The notes beneath the pieces were generated by a model. The model did no database searches and was not told the origin of the DNA. It was given only the letters and a program-made list of their open reading frames with translations. A stretch of 63,846 nt of DNA, taken from positions 1-63,846 of the forward strand of contig NZ_AWUK01000042.1 in assembly GCF_000499205.1 (NCBI RefSeq). Direction: 5' to 3'. The position numbers and the translations under genes are program-made. This DNA is from Paenibacillus sp. MAEPY2. GTDB lineage: Bacteria > Bacillota > Bacilli > Paenibacillales > Paenibacillaceae. The stretch's first letter is position 1. Every line of letters begins with the position of its first letter. Shown here in pieces: positions 1 to 8,190 of the stretch.

Positions 1-160
1 AAAAATCTCATTTGTGCTTCCAAATCATACAGTCCGAAGACATGTACCGATTTCTCAGCGTCGATCTTGCAAGCAAAATCGTTACTCACTCGTTGTTCAG
101 TTTTCAAAGATCAAACATTCAATTTGTTTCGGTTTTTCATGTCACCGTATTTTCAGCGGC
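1..160 (-). other. Leader of an rRNA operon, upstream of a 16S gene outside the window
   Basis: Read on the minus strand this contains the stretch GATCTTTGAAAACTGAAC and ends in CAAATGAGATTTTT, which is what I recognise as the 16S rRNA leader of Paenibacillus. A strong promoter lies just upstream. The 16S gene itself is not in the window, so its start is inferred. Confidence 0.75.
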
Positions 161-169
161 GACTTTTAT

Positions 170-198
170 AATATATCATGTTTAAGTTTACTTTGCAA
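170..198 (-). promoter_or_regulatory. rrn sigma-A promoter
   Basis: The -35 TTGCAA (193-198) and -10 TATATT (170-175) are 17 bases apart on the minus strand. An A-rich tract (about 201-225) just upstream of the -35 resembles an UP element. It drives the rRNA leader that runs off the left end. Confidence 0.75.
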
Positions 199-249
199 GC
201 ACTTTTTTTCGATTTTATTTTCATCGCTTTATTCCAGCGCTTGTTCCGG

Positions 250-456
250 TTAACTTTTCCTTAAAAAAGGAACGAAAATTAATTTATCATATTGAACAAA
301 AAAGGTCAACCCTTTTTCGACAAATTGCTTCATATCCTTTTCAAAGCTGGTTATTCGTTCTATTCGTAATTCATGATGTCTGAGGTACAGCGCTGGCTTT
401 ACTTTACGGGCCGCACCTCTCTTATATTGGTAAACACCAAATATTCCACTGACCAC
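250..456 (-). CDS. Possible small protein of unknown function
   Basis: This is a 68-residue open frame that would start at GTG, five bases after the stop of the upstream small gene. I recognise no family. The C-terminal half alternates charged and hydrophobic residues in a protein-like way (for example FEKDMKQFVEKG) and codon use is not obviously random. However, no Shine-Dalgarno sequence precedes the GTG and the gene sits next to the rrn promoter. It may simply be open by chance. Confidence 0.28.
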   Translation of the reverse strand: MVSGIFGVYQYKRGAARKVKPALYLRHHELRIERITSFEKDMKQFVEKGLTFFVQYDKLIFVPFLRKS

Positions 457-460
457 AGCA

Positions 461-691
461 TTAGGGCTTCGACTTTTTTAATTTACCGCCTCTAGCATAT
501 TTGGATAGCTCTTTAGGTGGCGCAAAGCGTGCATACATACGGAACACAGTCTTGTAGCGACTCGCAATGGCGTATTTAATTTCTTGATCGAGACGATTGT
601 CACTTAAGTCGAACAACATTTCATCGAGCTCTTTGCGCAATACATAATCCAGTTCCTTGCATTCCTTCTCGTTAAACAGCATACCCAGCAT
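461..691 (-). CDS. Conserved small hypothetical protein
   Basis: A 76-residue, strongly charged and probably helical protein with no signal peptide or membrane segment. It contains KECKELDYVLRKELDEMLFD near the N-terminus and a basic tail GGKLKKSKP. A good ribosome site (AAGGAG, seven bases before ATG) supports the start. I believe similar small proteins occur in other Paenibacillus, but I know no function. It follows the SpoIIM-like gene on the same strand after about 200 bases. Confidence 0.7.
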   Translation of the reverse strand: MLGMLFNEKECKELDYVLRKELDEMLFDLSDNRLDQEIKYAIASRYKTVFRMYARFAPPKELSKYARGGKLKKSKP

Positions 692-785
692 TAGAGTTCT
701 CCTTTTTCTGCATATGGATAATGGCGTGTCCCCGTGTATGTCATATTCGAGCCCCTTTAATTCAGGCTATATATCGGACAGCGCC

Positions 786-844
786 GGTTTAGTAGCAAAC
801 CTAGGATCATCTTTGTTTGTCCTTTTGCGGTTGCTACTGAAACC
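786..844 (-). repeat. Imperfect inverted repeat between the SpoIIM-like gene and the 76-residue gene
   Basis: GGTTTAGTAGCAAACC (786-801) and GGTTGCTACTGAAACC (829-844) are near-perfect inverted copies separated by 27 bases. No U-run follows on the minus strand, so it does not look like a simple intrinsic terminator. I see nothing else in the 209-base gap. Confidence 0.5.
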
Positions 845-900
845 CGTTTTATTGTTATGGTCAACTTTCTGAAAATTTATGAATGTCATCCCATACAAAT

Positions 901-1518
901 TTATCCTCGTACTAGGCTGTAGGTAAGTGTACTTTCGATAATCGCTGCAACAAGAAGCAAAATAACAATCCAGAAGGATGCAGTTACCGTTGTGCGCATA
1001 AACGTACTCCACTGGCTGCTAATCGTATTTCGTTTGCCCCCGCCAAATTGAATAAGGCTTTTGAGAACCAGCCCACCGAATCTTAGACCGAATGCACATG
1101 CGATAATAATGACCGGAATTTCAATAATGCCATGTGGAAGAAGTCCTTTTACAACAATATCAAAGAAGCTGGCCCCATAGTTCATTGTGGTGTGTACCAG
1201 AAAACCGATAACCATTCCGTTAATCAACAGGAAAACGACAGGCAGAATGCCAAAGAAGATACCAGCATAGATTACGAGTACACTTTTGATCGCATTATTG
1301 AAAAAGATAAAGAGGAAGAAGTTCCATTGCACATTGCTCCCCTGCTCCAGCCTTTCACTAATCTCCCTGAGTCCCCCAATTTGGTTCAACAATATATCCT
1401 CAAGTGGTCCTGTACTCACCCATCCCGTGCCTATTCCAATAACAAACAATACGATCGACCAGATTAATGCACCACGAATGGAACTTAACGCTCTAAGAAA
1501 TGTACTGAATTTTAACAT
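901..1518 (-). CDS. Stage II sporulation protein M family (SpoIIM-like) membrane protein
   Basis: A 205-residue integral membrane protein of the SpoIIM/DUF95 family. Several long hydrophobic segments are visible: residues about 16-32, 75-105 (rich in I, V, F), 110-150 and the C-terminal 25. In Bacillus, SpoIIM is part of the SpoIIDMP engulfment complex that anchors peptidoglycan hydrolases in the mother-cell membrane. The ATG at 1518 is chosen because GGAGG lies five bases upstream; the longer reading frame has no such site. It is divergent from pdaB, a sporulation gene. Several SpoIIM-family proteins can exist in one genome, so orthology to SpoIIM proper is not certain. Confidence 0.75.
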   Translation of the reverse strand: MLKFSTFLRALSSIRGALIWSIVLFVIGIGTGWVSTGPLEDILLNQIGGLREISERLEQGSNVQWNFFLFIFFNNAIKSVLVIYAGIFFGILPVVFLLINGMVIGFLVHTTMNYGASFFDIVVKGLLPHGIIEIPVIIIACAFGLRFGGLVLKSLIQFGGGKRNTISSQWSTFMRTTVTASFWIVILLLVAAIIESTLTYSLVRG

Positions 1519-1565
1519 GATATCCTCCTGTGAAACCAAGATGTTGGACAAACAAACGTCTGATA

Positions 1566-1594
1566 CGAATAACTGCGAGGTACGAGCATACATT
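1566..1594 (+). promoter_or_regulatory. Candidate sigma-E promoter of pdaB
   Basis: CGAATAA (1566-1572) and CATACATT (1587-1594) are separated by 14 bases. The downstream box fits the sigma-E -10 pattern CATACANT and the spacing is the one expected for sigma-E. pdaB of B. subtilis is a mother-cell gene, which agrees. Confidence 0.5.
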
Positions 1595-1639
1595 GGAGAG
1601 TAAACAAGCATTTCTTATGGGAGAGGGGCGCTTATTGAA

Positions 1640-2416
1640 ATGAACTCGTTCTATGTATTTAGCGGCAAAAAGATCAAACGTTTCCTGATTGTGCTGGTTG
1701 CTGCCGTCTTTGCTATCGGGATTATTTATCTGGAGAGCGGCAATATTTCTGTATTCTCGGAGGACGCACCATCCGCCGTATACAGCGTTCCAACCGATAA
1801 GAAGGTTATTGCACTCACCTTTGACATTAGCTGGGGAGATAAAAGGACAGAGCCTATTCTGAAGGTTCTCCAAGATAATAAAGTGCAGAAGGCTACTTTC
1901 TTCTTGTCCTCCCCCTGGAGTAAGACACACCCCGAGATTGTAACAGCCATCAAAGACGCAGGATACGAGATTGGCAGCCATGGCCACAGACATGATAACT
2001 ACAGCAGTCTGACTGAAGAGGAAATCCGCAAGGAAATTTCGACAGCTCATAGCATTTTAACCGATTTAACGGGAAAAGAACCGAAGTTGCTACGTCTGCC
2101 GAATGGAGACTTTGACAAACGTGTTCTCCAGGTAGCCAGCAGTCTGAATTACCAAGTTGTCCAATGGGACACTGATTCGCAGGATTGGAAGAACCCTGGT
2201 GTACAGACCATCGTTGATCGTGTTGTCAGCAAGGCACATCCGGGTGACATCGTGCTGCTGCACGCCAGTGATTCCTCGAAACAAACGCACGAAGCCTTAC
2301 CCGTCATTATCGACAAGTTAAAAAATCAAGGGTATGAATTCTTGACGGTTTCCGAGCTGCTCAACCATTCAAGTGTCAAAGGTACGGAAGTTCGTGATCA
2401 GGCCAGCGCACAGTAA
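1640..2416 (+). CDS. pdaB: Sporulation polysaccharide deacetylase PdaB
   Basis: A 258-residue NodB-type polysaccharide deacetylase needed in B. subtilis to keep spores stable late in development. An N-terminal membrane anchor spans residues about 13-30. The first catalytic motif is TFDISWGD (Asp62 and Asp67), the form typical of PdaB rather than the usual TFDDG. The metal-binding HGHRH is at 114-118. Later motifs RLPNGDFD and DIVLLHASD are also present. The N-terminus closely resembles PdaB of B. subtilis. A purine-rich ribosome site lies 11 bases before ATG. Its neighbours kbaA, gerD, salA and cwlD are in the same order as in B. subtilis. Confidence 0.9.
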   Translation: MNSFYVFSGKKIKRFLIVLVAAVFAIGIIYLESGNISVFSEDAPSAVYSVPTDKKVIALTFDISWGDKRTEPILKVLQDNKVQKATFFLSSPWSKTHPEIVTAIKDAGYEIGSHGHRHDNYSSLTEEEIRKEISTAHSILTDLTGKEPKLLRLPNGDFDKRVLQVASSLNYQVVQWDTDSQDWKNPGVQTIVDRVVSKAHPGDIVLLHASDSSKQTHEALPVIIDKLKNQGYEFLTVSELLNHSSVKGTEVRDQASAQ

Positions 2417-2508
2417 CGAACACAGTAATGCGGCCGCGGCAGCTGCTGCAACTGTATAATAACCTTCAGGACATTTCATGGCAAAAAGGCGCTGAAGCGC
2501 CATAAATG

Positions 2509-2536
2509 AAAAGAGCTAACCAGGTTAGCTCTTTTT
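2509..2536. terminator. Terminator between convergent pdaB and kbaA
   Basis: AAAAGAGCTAAC (2509-2520), loop CAG, then the exact complement GTTAGCTCTTTT (2524-2535) make a 12-bp stem. T-runs follow on the plus strand. The symmetric A/T ends let it work for both convergent genes. Confidence 0.85.
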
Positions 2537-2559
2537 GGCGTTTTTTTGTAAGTTAATTG

Positions 2560-3192
2560 CTACGCATGGCTTTCTTGTATCTGCTCTTTTTTCCGACTCA
2601 CCCGCTGCTCCATGGACCCATCTACCAGCCTGTGCAATATCAGCATTTGGTATGCATTACAGATTAACAAAGGAACCACAATAAAGATGGTAGCCGCATT
2701 CACATCAATTCGCAACACACCGATCGTCTCTACTACAGTAACAGCCACCATGAAAAAGAGTGTAGGTACCAGCGCCGAAATATGTGTCTGCTTCACCTTT
2801 ACGTAAGCGGTAACAATTCCAGCTGCCAAAATAATGATTCCAAGCACAATATCGGATAGGCGTTCTCTTTCCCCACCGACGAACAACCGTAAAAACATGA
2901 CATCAAGCAACGCCAAAACGGTTAGAACAATCTGTACAATTTGCCAACTGCGTTTCGAAAATACACCTTTGCCCATATAGTTCAATATCAAGTATGCGAA
3001 AAAACCCATTTGCGAATACACGCTAATCATAATACCGGAACCAAACAAGATGAGGAGATAAATTAAAAAATCGGTCATTCCATTCGTTTTTTCTCCATTA
3101 ACCAACATCATAATTAGACCCGTCACTAATGATCCTGCAGCCCCAATAAGCAAAGCTGACCAAAATAGGAAAAACCATTTACGTAAATTCAA
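2560..3192 (-). CDS. kbaA: KinB signalling pathway activation protein KbaA
   Basis: A 210-residue polytopic membrane protein with about six hydrophobic segments and a charged C-terminal tail (RKKEQIQ). In B. subtilis KbaA is required for the KinB branch of the phosphorelay that starts sporulation. The start is TTG at 3192, with GGGGGTGG six bases upstream. The assignment rests on overall resemblance, membrane topology and the conserved pdaB-kbaA-gerD-salA-cwlD neighbourhood. It is convergent with pdaB and divergent from gerD. Confidence 0.85.
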   Translation of the reverse strand: MNLRKWFFLFWSALLIGAAGSLVTGLIMMLVNGEKTNGMTDFLIYLLILFGSGIMISVYSQMGFFAYLILNYMGKGVFSKRSWQIVQIVLTVLALLDVMFLRLFVGGERERLSDIVLGIIILAAGIVTAYVKVKQTHISALVPTLFFMVAVTVVETIGVLRIDVNAATIFIVVPLLICNAYQMLILHRLVDGSMEQRVSRKKEQIQESHA

Positions 3193-3253
3193 ATGTTTTC
3201 CACCCCCGAGAGTTTATTTTACCAACCTTCACAGCAAAAAACCATCATCATTC

Positions 3254-3284
3254 AACATATTTAGCGGTTTCCCATCACATACTA
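3254..3284 (+). promoter_or_regulatory. Candidate forespore (sigma-G type) promoter of gerD
   Basis: AACATA (3254-3259) and CATACTA (3278-3284) are separated by 18 bases. The downstream box fits the sigma-F/sigma-G pattern CATNNTA. gerD is expressed in the forespore in B. subtilis. The -35 box is a weak match. Confidence 0.4.
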
Positions 3285-3317
3285 CATCCAGTATCTAATC
3301 AAGGAGGGGTTGTGCAC

Positions 3318-4079
3318 ATGAAACGGCCTTTGTGGCAGTTATGCTGTGTCGTACTTGGACTATCCGTCATGCTTGCCGGCTGTGGCTCAGATCAGAATTA
3401 CTCGCCTCCTCAGGGCGGTTATAAAGAGATGAAAACGATGGTCGTGGATATTCTTAAAAGCGACGAAGGCAAAAAAGCGGTCGAGGAAGCTCTCACTGGA
3501 CAAAGTTCTTCTGGTGGTGGTGGCGGTGCTTCTGGACAAAGTGGTGCTTCAGGCGGTGGATCTGGAACAGTGGGTATGAAAATGCTAATGCCTATGCAAT
3601 CTTCAGAACAAATACGTATAGCTGTAAAAGATACCATCACAGCTCCAGAGTACAAGAAGGAATTCGAGAAAATCATGACAGACCCTCAATTCGCAGGCGA
3701 ATTCGCCAAAGTAATCAATGCTCAAAGCAAACAACTGCATATGCAATTGATCAAAGACCCAACGTATCAAAAGTCGATTGAAGATATCATGAAATCCCCT
3801 GATGTATCCAAGATGTTTATGGACATGACTAAAACACCAGAATATCGTAAACAAACGATGACCGTTATGCAGGAAGTCATGCAGAACCCTTTGTTCCGGA
3901 TGGAAGTGCTGACTTTGCTTAAAAAAGTAGTTCAGGATGAGCTTCAACCCAAAACAGAACAAGGCGGGAAACAGGAAGGCCAAAGCAAAGACAGCAGCGG
4001 AGATGGCGGAGGAGGCGGCGGCAGCGACGGTAGTAGTGATGGCAACAGTGGTGGCGACGGAAGTAGTGGTGGATCATAA
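3318..4079 (+). CDS. gerD: Spore germination lipoprotein GerD
   Basis: A 253-residue lipoprotein. After a hydrophobic signal, the lipobox LAGC places the modified cysteine at residue 22. GerD sits in the spore inner membrane and is needed for clustering of nutrient germination receptors (the germinosome). The conserved helical core runs from about 85 to 210, with repeated short segments such as EYKKEF, TYQKSI and EYRKQT. A glycine/serine insert lies near residues 63-80 and a long glycine-rich tail begins near 215, so the protein is longer than B. subtilis GerD (about 185). ATG at 3318 is preferred over the in-frame GTG at 3312 because AGGAGGGG is eight bases before the ATG but only two before the GTG. 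Confidence 0.9.
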   Translation: MKRPLWQLCCVVLGLSVMLAGCGSDQNYSPPQGGYKEMKTMVVDILKSDEGKKAVEEALTGQSSSGGGGGASGQSGASGGGSGTVGMKMLMPMQSSEQIRIAVKDTITAPEYKKEFEKIMTDPQFAGEFAKVINAQSKQLHMQLIKDPTYQKSIEDIMKSPDVSKMFMDMTKTPEYRKQTMTVMQEVMQNPLFRMEVLTLLKKVVQDELQPKTEQGGKQEGQSKDSSGDGGGGGGSDGSSDGNSGGDGSSGGS

Positions 4080-4117
4080 GAAGCATAAAAACATTTAATG
4101 TTAAAGTTATCATGTTA

Positions 4118-4150
4118 AAAAAGCCCGCATCCATTGGATGTGGGCTTTTT
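4118..4150. terminator. Terminator between convergent gerD and salA
   Basis: A 15-bp stem, AAAAAGCCCGCATCC (4118-4132) against GGATGTGGGCTTTTT (4136-4150), has a three-base loop and one G-T pair. A and T tracts at both ends make it bidirectional. Confidence 0.9.
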
Positions 4151-4172
4151 ATGTTTTACGTCATTAGAAAAA

Positions 4173-5273
4173 TTAAAACTTGGCATCAATAGACTGGGCC
4201 ACCTCATCGTAGATCGCACCGATGCTTGACTCTGCCTTATACACGGATGGGGAAAAATCAGGCTCCGAGATATGATTATCCGGCGCTCCCAGTGGAATCT
4301 GCGCTAACAGCTCTGTATGAAGGCTCTCGGCAAGAGTGCCACCACCGCCCCGACCAAATACATAATCTTTTTCACCGCATTTGCTGCATTCATAATAAGC
4401 CATGTTCTCCACTACGCCCAGCAGCTCATGTTCCGTCTGAATGGCCATGGCGCCAGCACGTGCAGCTACAAAAGCAGCGGTTGCATGCGGTGTTGTAACG
4501 ATGATTTCTTTGCTGTGTGGGAGCATCTGATGTACATCTAGTGCGACGTCTCCCGTACCCGGAGGCAGATCAAGCAGCATATAATCCAGCTCTCCCCAAT
4601 TTACATCGGTAAAGAATTGGCGCAGCATCCGCCCCAACATGGGTCCACGCCAAATGACCGGGTTATTCTCCCGAATAAAAAATCCCATCGACATGACTTT
4701 TACGCCGAAACGCTCAACAGGTTGGATAACTCCGTCCTCAACGACCGGATATTCCTCAATGCCCATCATATCAGGTACACTGAAGCCGTATATATCTGCA
4801 TCAATCAGACCAACCTTCTTGCCTTGGCGTGCCAGAGCGGCAGCCAAATTAACGGTTACCGTCGATTTACCGACGCCACCTTTACCACTAGCCACAGCAA
4901 TAAAACGAACACCGGATTCAGGACTCAACAACTCATGCCCGTCCAGCCCTGCTGCATGGCCTTTGACAAGCACTTCGTCCTGATTGTCCTCCTCATCCGC
5001 TTGTCCTATGTTCAGGCTCTCACGCTCATGCTCAGACGCTGCACGCAGACGAATATGTACATCATTCACTCCGTGTTGGGACAGCAGGTTGCGCGCGGCA
5101 TCGCTTAGAGCAGTTGTATCCTCTGTGCGGTTCTCCAGCGTCACCATAGTTAGAGCAACATGATTTTCTTTAACCATGACATCACGGACCCACTGCAGTT
5201 CTGTCAAACTTACGCCCAATTGCGGTTCCTGCAATGGCTGCAATAGTTCAAGTATCTGTTCTTTTGATAACAT
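4173..5273 (-). CDS. salA: Mrp/NBP35-family P-loop ATPase SalA
   Basis: A 366-residue protein. An N-terminal MIP18/DUF59-type domain covers residues 1 to about 85. A Mrp ATPase domain follows, with the deviant Walker A GKGGVGKS at 130-137, the Walker B region LLDLPPGTGD and the CSKC pair near residue 300 that binds iron-sulfur clusters in this family. Mrp proteins carry or insert Fe-S clusters. In B. subtilis the orthologue at this location (YbaL/SalA) also affects exoprotease regulation through scoC. ATG at 5273 has GAGGTG upstream. It lies downstream of cwlD. Confidence 0.88.
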   Translation of the reverse strand: MLSKEQILELLQPLQEPQLGVSLTELQWVRDVMVKENHVALTMVTLENRTEDTTALSDAARNLLSQHGVNDVHIRLRAASEHERESLNIGQADEEDNQDEVLVKGHAAGLDGHELLSPESGVRFIAVASGKGGVGKSTVTVNLAAALARQGKKVGLIDADIYGFSVPDMMGIEEYPVVEDGVIQPVERFGVKVMSMGFFIRENNPVIWRGPMLGRMLRQFFTDVNWGELDYMLLDLPPGTGDVALDVHQMLPHSKEIIVTTPHATAAFVAARAGAMAIQTEHELLGVVENMAYYECSKCGEKDYVFGRGGGGTLAESLHTELLAQIPLGAPDNHISEPDFSPSVYKAESSIGAIYDEVAQSIDAKF

Positions 5274-5325
5274 CAGACAGCACCTCAGCTTTATCTATTG
5301 GCATGTAATTAGGTATGCTGAACCA

Positions 5326-5331
5326 ATTATA
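5326..5331 (-). promoter_or_regulatory. Possible -10 box of a salA promoter
   Basis: A perfect TATAAT on the minus strand lies about 50 bases before the salA start. No convincing -35 box is seen 16-18 bases upstream, so this is weak. Confidence 0.3.
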
Positions 5332-5352
5332 TCATTACCTTTCTCATTGTGA

Positions 5353-6111
5353 CTAACTTTTAGGACGTTCTCCTGAGGAATAACGGAGAATTCCGTTGTA
5401 GATGGATGCAGCCACTTTGCGCTGATAGGATTCATCTGCAAGCAGACGCGCCTCTTCAGGATGAGAAAGGAAACCCACCTCCACAAGTGCCGAGGGAATT
5501 TTTAGTGCCTGGAGCAAATAAACGGTATTGACCGTTTTCGCAATTCGATCTGTATTTTCCAGATTTCGAATCATTTCTTGCTGAAGCAGGTTAGCTAATC
5601 CTTCATTATCGGGATGATTGGGTGTATAAAAAACTTGTGCACCACTCCAGCGGTTCGAAGGAACACTGTTCATATGAATGCTGATAAAGAGATCCGCCTG
5701 TTTGTCCTCGATTCTTCTTACTCGTTGTTTCAGATCCTCCGTCTTGCGTTTGGAGTATCCTTTGGTATCTGAAGCTGCCAGATCGGTGTCTATTTCTCGG
5801 GTCATCACAACCAGGGCCCCTGCTTGCTGCAGATAATCTCGTACGTACAGCGCAATCGATAAATTGATATCTTTCTCAATGACCCCCTGCTTACTTACTG
5901 CTCCCCCATCCGGGCCACCATGGCCTGCATCAATGGCTATAACTTTACCCGCTAATGGCAACCCCCAGTAACCGGACATTTTGGAGGACGGCAGCTCATA
6001 CGTGACCACTGCCACAAACATAGCAAGCAAACAGAGGCTTAACATGACCCTCTTCATGGTGCGTAACCTGATCCAGACCACAAAGTGCTTCTTCCCCATA
6101 TTTTTACGCAT
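5353..6111 (-). CDS. cwlD: Spore cortex N-acetylmuramoyl-L-alanine amidase CwlD
   Basis: A 252-residue Amidase_3 zinc enzyme. A short basic N-terminus and a membrane helix (about 20-37) come first. The catalytic domain has DAGHGG (His64), the zinc-ligand glutamate in VIEKDIN (about 79), ISIHMNS (about residue 145) and the C-terminal catalytic glutamate in LVEVGFLSH. CwlD makes muramic-delta-lactam in spore cortex together with PdaA, which marks cortex for lysis at germination. ATG at 6111 has GAGGTGG seven bases upstream. Its position next to salA and gerD matches B. subtilis, although sat and cysH now separate it from rpsI. Confidence 0.92.
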   Translation of the reverse strand: MRKNMGKKHFVVWIRLRTMKRVMLSLCLLAMFVAVVTYELPSSKMSGYWGLPLAGKVIAIDAGHGGPDGGAVSKQGVIEKDINLSIALYVRDYLQQAGALVVMTREIDTDLAASDTKGYSKRKTEDLKQRVRRIEDKQADLFISIHMNSVPSNRWSGAQVFYTPNHPDNEGLANLLQQEMIRNLENTDRIAKTVNTVYLLQALKIPSALVEVGFLSHPEEARLLADESYQRKVAASIYNGILRYSSGERPKS

Positions 6112-6125
6112 AAAAAAACCACCTC

Positions 6126-6160
6126 GTCCCTATAAATGATTCTAATCATCTATATGGGAC
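6126..6160 (-). repeat. Inverted repeat between sat and cwlD
   Basis: GTCCCTATAAATGATT (6126-6141) is a near-inverted copy of AATCATCTATATGGGAC (6144-6160), with one bulge and one mismatch around a tiny loop. On the minus strand it precedes the cwlD ribosome site. No U-run follows, so a processing site or a weak attenuator are both possible. Confidence 0.5.
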
Positions 6161-6179
6161 AAGATGGACAAATATACCG

Positions 6180-7349
6180 TTAGGAGCGGACTTGCTCCGC
6201 CATTCCTTCAATCAGCACCTCAGCTACCTCAGGGCGTGTAAATTCAGGTGGAGGGCATTGACCGTCTCGCAGCAAGCCACGTACTTTGGTGCCCGATAGA
6301 GCCATGTGGTGTTCTTTATCATGCGGGCAGGTTTTGCTTGATGCCATGTTGCCACATTTTGTACAGAAAAAACTATGTTCGAAGAACAACGGCGTGATAC
6401 CTAGTTCTTCTGGTGTGAAGTTAGTAAAGATCTCCTGCGCTTCATACGTTCCGTAGTAATCACCCACACCTGCATGGTCGCGGCCTACGATAAAGTGAGT
6501 ACAACCATAATTTTTTCGTACCATCGCGTGGAAAATGGCCTCTCTTGGACCAGCATACCGCATAGCCGCCGGGAATACACCGAGGAACGCACGATCAGCC
6601 GGATAATAGTTCTCCAGCAAAACCAAATAGCTCTTCATACGTACATCGGCAGGTACGTCATCAGACTTCGTTTCACCTACAAGCGGGTTTAAAAACAGGG
6701 CGTCCACAATCTCCATTGCACTCTTCTGAATGTACTCATGGGCACGATGGACCGGATTACGCGTCTGAAAACCGACAACCGTCTTCCAGCCCTTATCCTG
6801 GAACGTTTTCCGTGTCTCAGCGGGTTCAAAGTAAAACTGTTCGAACTTGGCCGGTTTGGGGCGATTCAGCACTTGAATTGGACCTCCTACATACGTTGCA
6901 GGTCGTTCCAGCAGTTTTTTCACACCCGGGTGCTCTGGATCATCCGTCTTGAAGACACGACGTGCTTCTTCACCCTGATCTACTTGGTATAAGCTCTTCA
7001 CTTCCAACAATCCATAGGTTACCCCATCATCATCACCAATGAGTGCCACCGTCTCACCAATCTGGAGCGATGCAGCCTGTTCCTCGTCTACAGCCAGGGT
7101 AATAGGTATACTCCAGACGGTTCCATCAGCAAGACGCATACGAGATATAACCGAAAGATAGTCTTCTTCAGTCATAAAGCCTTGAAGCGGGGAGAACGCA
7201 CCCACGCCGATCAGATCCAAATCCGAAATTGTCCAGCTGTTAATACGTAAAGAGGACAATTTGTCACTCTCTCGTAATAATTGTTCCCGTTCTTCTCCTT
7301 GTACGACACGCTGAATCAGCGTACCTCCATGAGGCAGAATCGAAGTCAT
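6180..7349 (-). CDS. sat: Sulfate adenylyltransferase (ATP sulfurylase)
   Basis: A 389-residue enzyme that makes adenosine 5'-phosphosulfate (APS) from sulfate and ATP, the first step of assimilatory sulfate reduction. Visible motifs are QTRNPVHRAH (the HXXH catalytic signature), GRDHAGVGDYYG and a C-terminal zinc-type cluster CTKCGNMASSKTCPHD. The length is normal for the bacterial single-chain form and no APS kinase domain is fused. GGGAG lies nine bases before ATG. It follows cysH on the same strand (80 bases apart) and the two probably form an operon. Confidence 0.95.
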   Translation of the reverse strand: MTSILPHGGTLIQRVVQGEEREQLLRESDKLSSLRINSWTISDLDLIGVGAFSPLQGFMTEEDYLSVISRMRLADGTVWSIPITLAVDEEQAASLQIGETVALIGDDDGVTYGLLEVKSLYQVDQGEEARRVFKTDDPEHPGVKKLLERPATYVGGPIQVLNRPKPAKFEQFYFEPAETRKTFQDKGWKTVVGFQTRNPVHRAHEYIQKSAMEIVDALFLNPLVGETKSDDVPADVRMKSYLVLLENYYPADRAFLGVFPAAMRYAGPREAIFHAMVRKNYGCTHFIVGRDHAGVGDYYGTYEAQEIFTNFTPEELGITPLFFEHSFFCTKCGNMASSKTCPHDKEHHMALSGTKVRGLLRDGQCPPPEFTRPEVAEVLIEGMAEQVRS

Positions 7350-7429
7350 CTTGTCAGCTCCCTTTTCTCCATTTTTTTATATTATTAAGAGTGAATTCAA
7401 TGCTTTATCCAAACTTACTCTGAACTGAA

Positions 7430-8122
7430 TTATTTATGAAGACCACATTCCGTTTTATCATTCCCAGACCAGCGTCCCGCACGTGGATCTTCTCCAGGCA
7501 TAACCTGACGTGTGCAATATTCGCAACCGATACTCGGGTAATTCTGATCATGCAGCGGATTGTATACGACATTATTGGCATGAATATAGTCCCATACATC
7601 CTCTGAAGTCCAATGTGCAATCGGGTTGAACTTCATCAGTCCAAACTTGGCATCATATTCTACCTTTTTGGAATTTGCACGCGTCGGTGCTTGATCTCTC
7701 CGAATACCGGTAATCCAAGCATCGTATTGGGATAAGATACGGGTCAGCGGTTCAACCTTCCGAATATTACAACAAGCATTCGGATCCAACTTCCACAATT
7801 GTTCTCCATGTTGAGCTGCCTGCTCTTCAGGAGTGATTTTTGGTGCAACACGTACAAAATCAAGATTGTACTTCTCTTTCATTTTGTCACGAGTTTCGTA
7901 TGTTTCCTTAAAATGAAAATCGGTGTCCAGATAAAAAATATCAGTGGATGGGCTGATCTTCTGAAGCATATCTACAAGTACCACATCTTCCGCACCGAAG
8001 CTGCATGCAAAAGTGATATTTGGAAACGTCTCAATAGCATAACGAATAATATCCTCTGGACTTGCGTTTTCCAACTCTTCAGCTTTCGTCCGTGCAAGTT
8101 CTTCTTTCTCCAACAAGTTCAT
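7430..8122 (-). CDS. cysH: Adenylyl-sulfate (APS/PAPS) reductase CysH
   Basis: A 230-residue thioredoxin- or glutathione-dependent reductase that reduces activated sulfate to sulfite. The PP-loop appears as CSFGAEDVV. Cysteine pairs ACCNIRK and GCEYC are the four ligands of a [4Fe-4S] cluster, the mark of APS-type enzymes. The catalytic cysteine is in the C-terminal ECGLH. ATG at 8122 is chosen because GGGGGA lies eight bases upstream; in-frame GTG (8158) and ATG (8146) further up lack this. It is first in the cysH-sat unit, behind a sigma-A promoter. Confidence 0.93.
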   Translation of the reverse strand: MNLLEKEELARTKAEELENASPEDIIRYAIETFPNITFACSFGAEDVVLVDMLQKISPSTDIFYLDTDFHFKETYETRDKMKEKYNLDFVRVAPKITPEEQAAQHGEQLWKLDPNACCNIRKVEPLTRILSQYDAWITGIRRDQAPTRANSKKVEYDAKFGLMKFNPIAHWTSEDVWDYIHANNVVYNPLHDQNYPSIGCEYCTRQVMPGEDPRAGRWSGNDKTECGLHK

Positions 8123-8190
8123 GTCTGCATTTCCCCCATTCTGCATTTCAACAATCACTAAAGCCGACTAATCTAATATGAATTATGTAT

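Noticed and set aside
2090..2290. Small minus-strand frames inside pdaB
   Set aside because: They are shadows of the deacetylase gene, without start signals.
2428..2450. GC-rich GCGGCCGC stretch after pdaB as a functional site
   Set aside because: A chance restriction-type octamer with no structural context.
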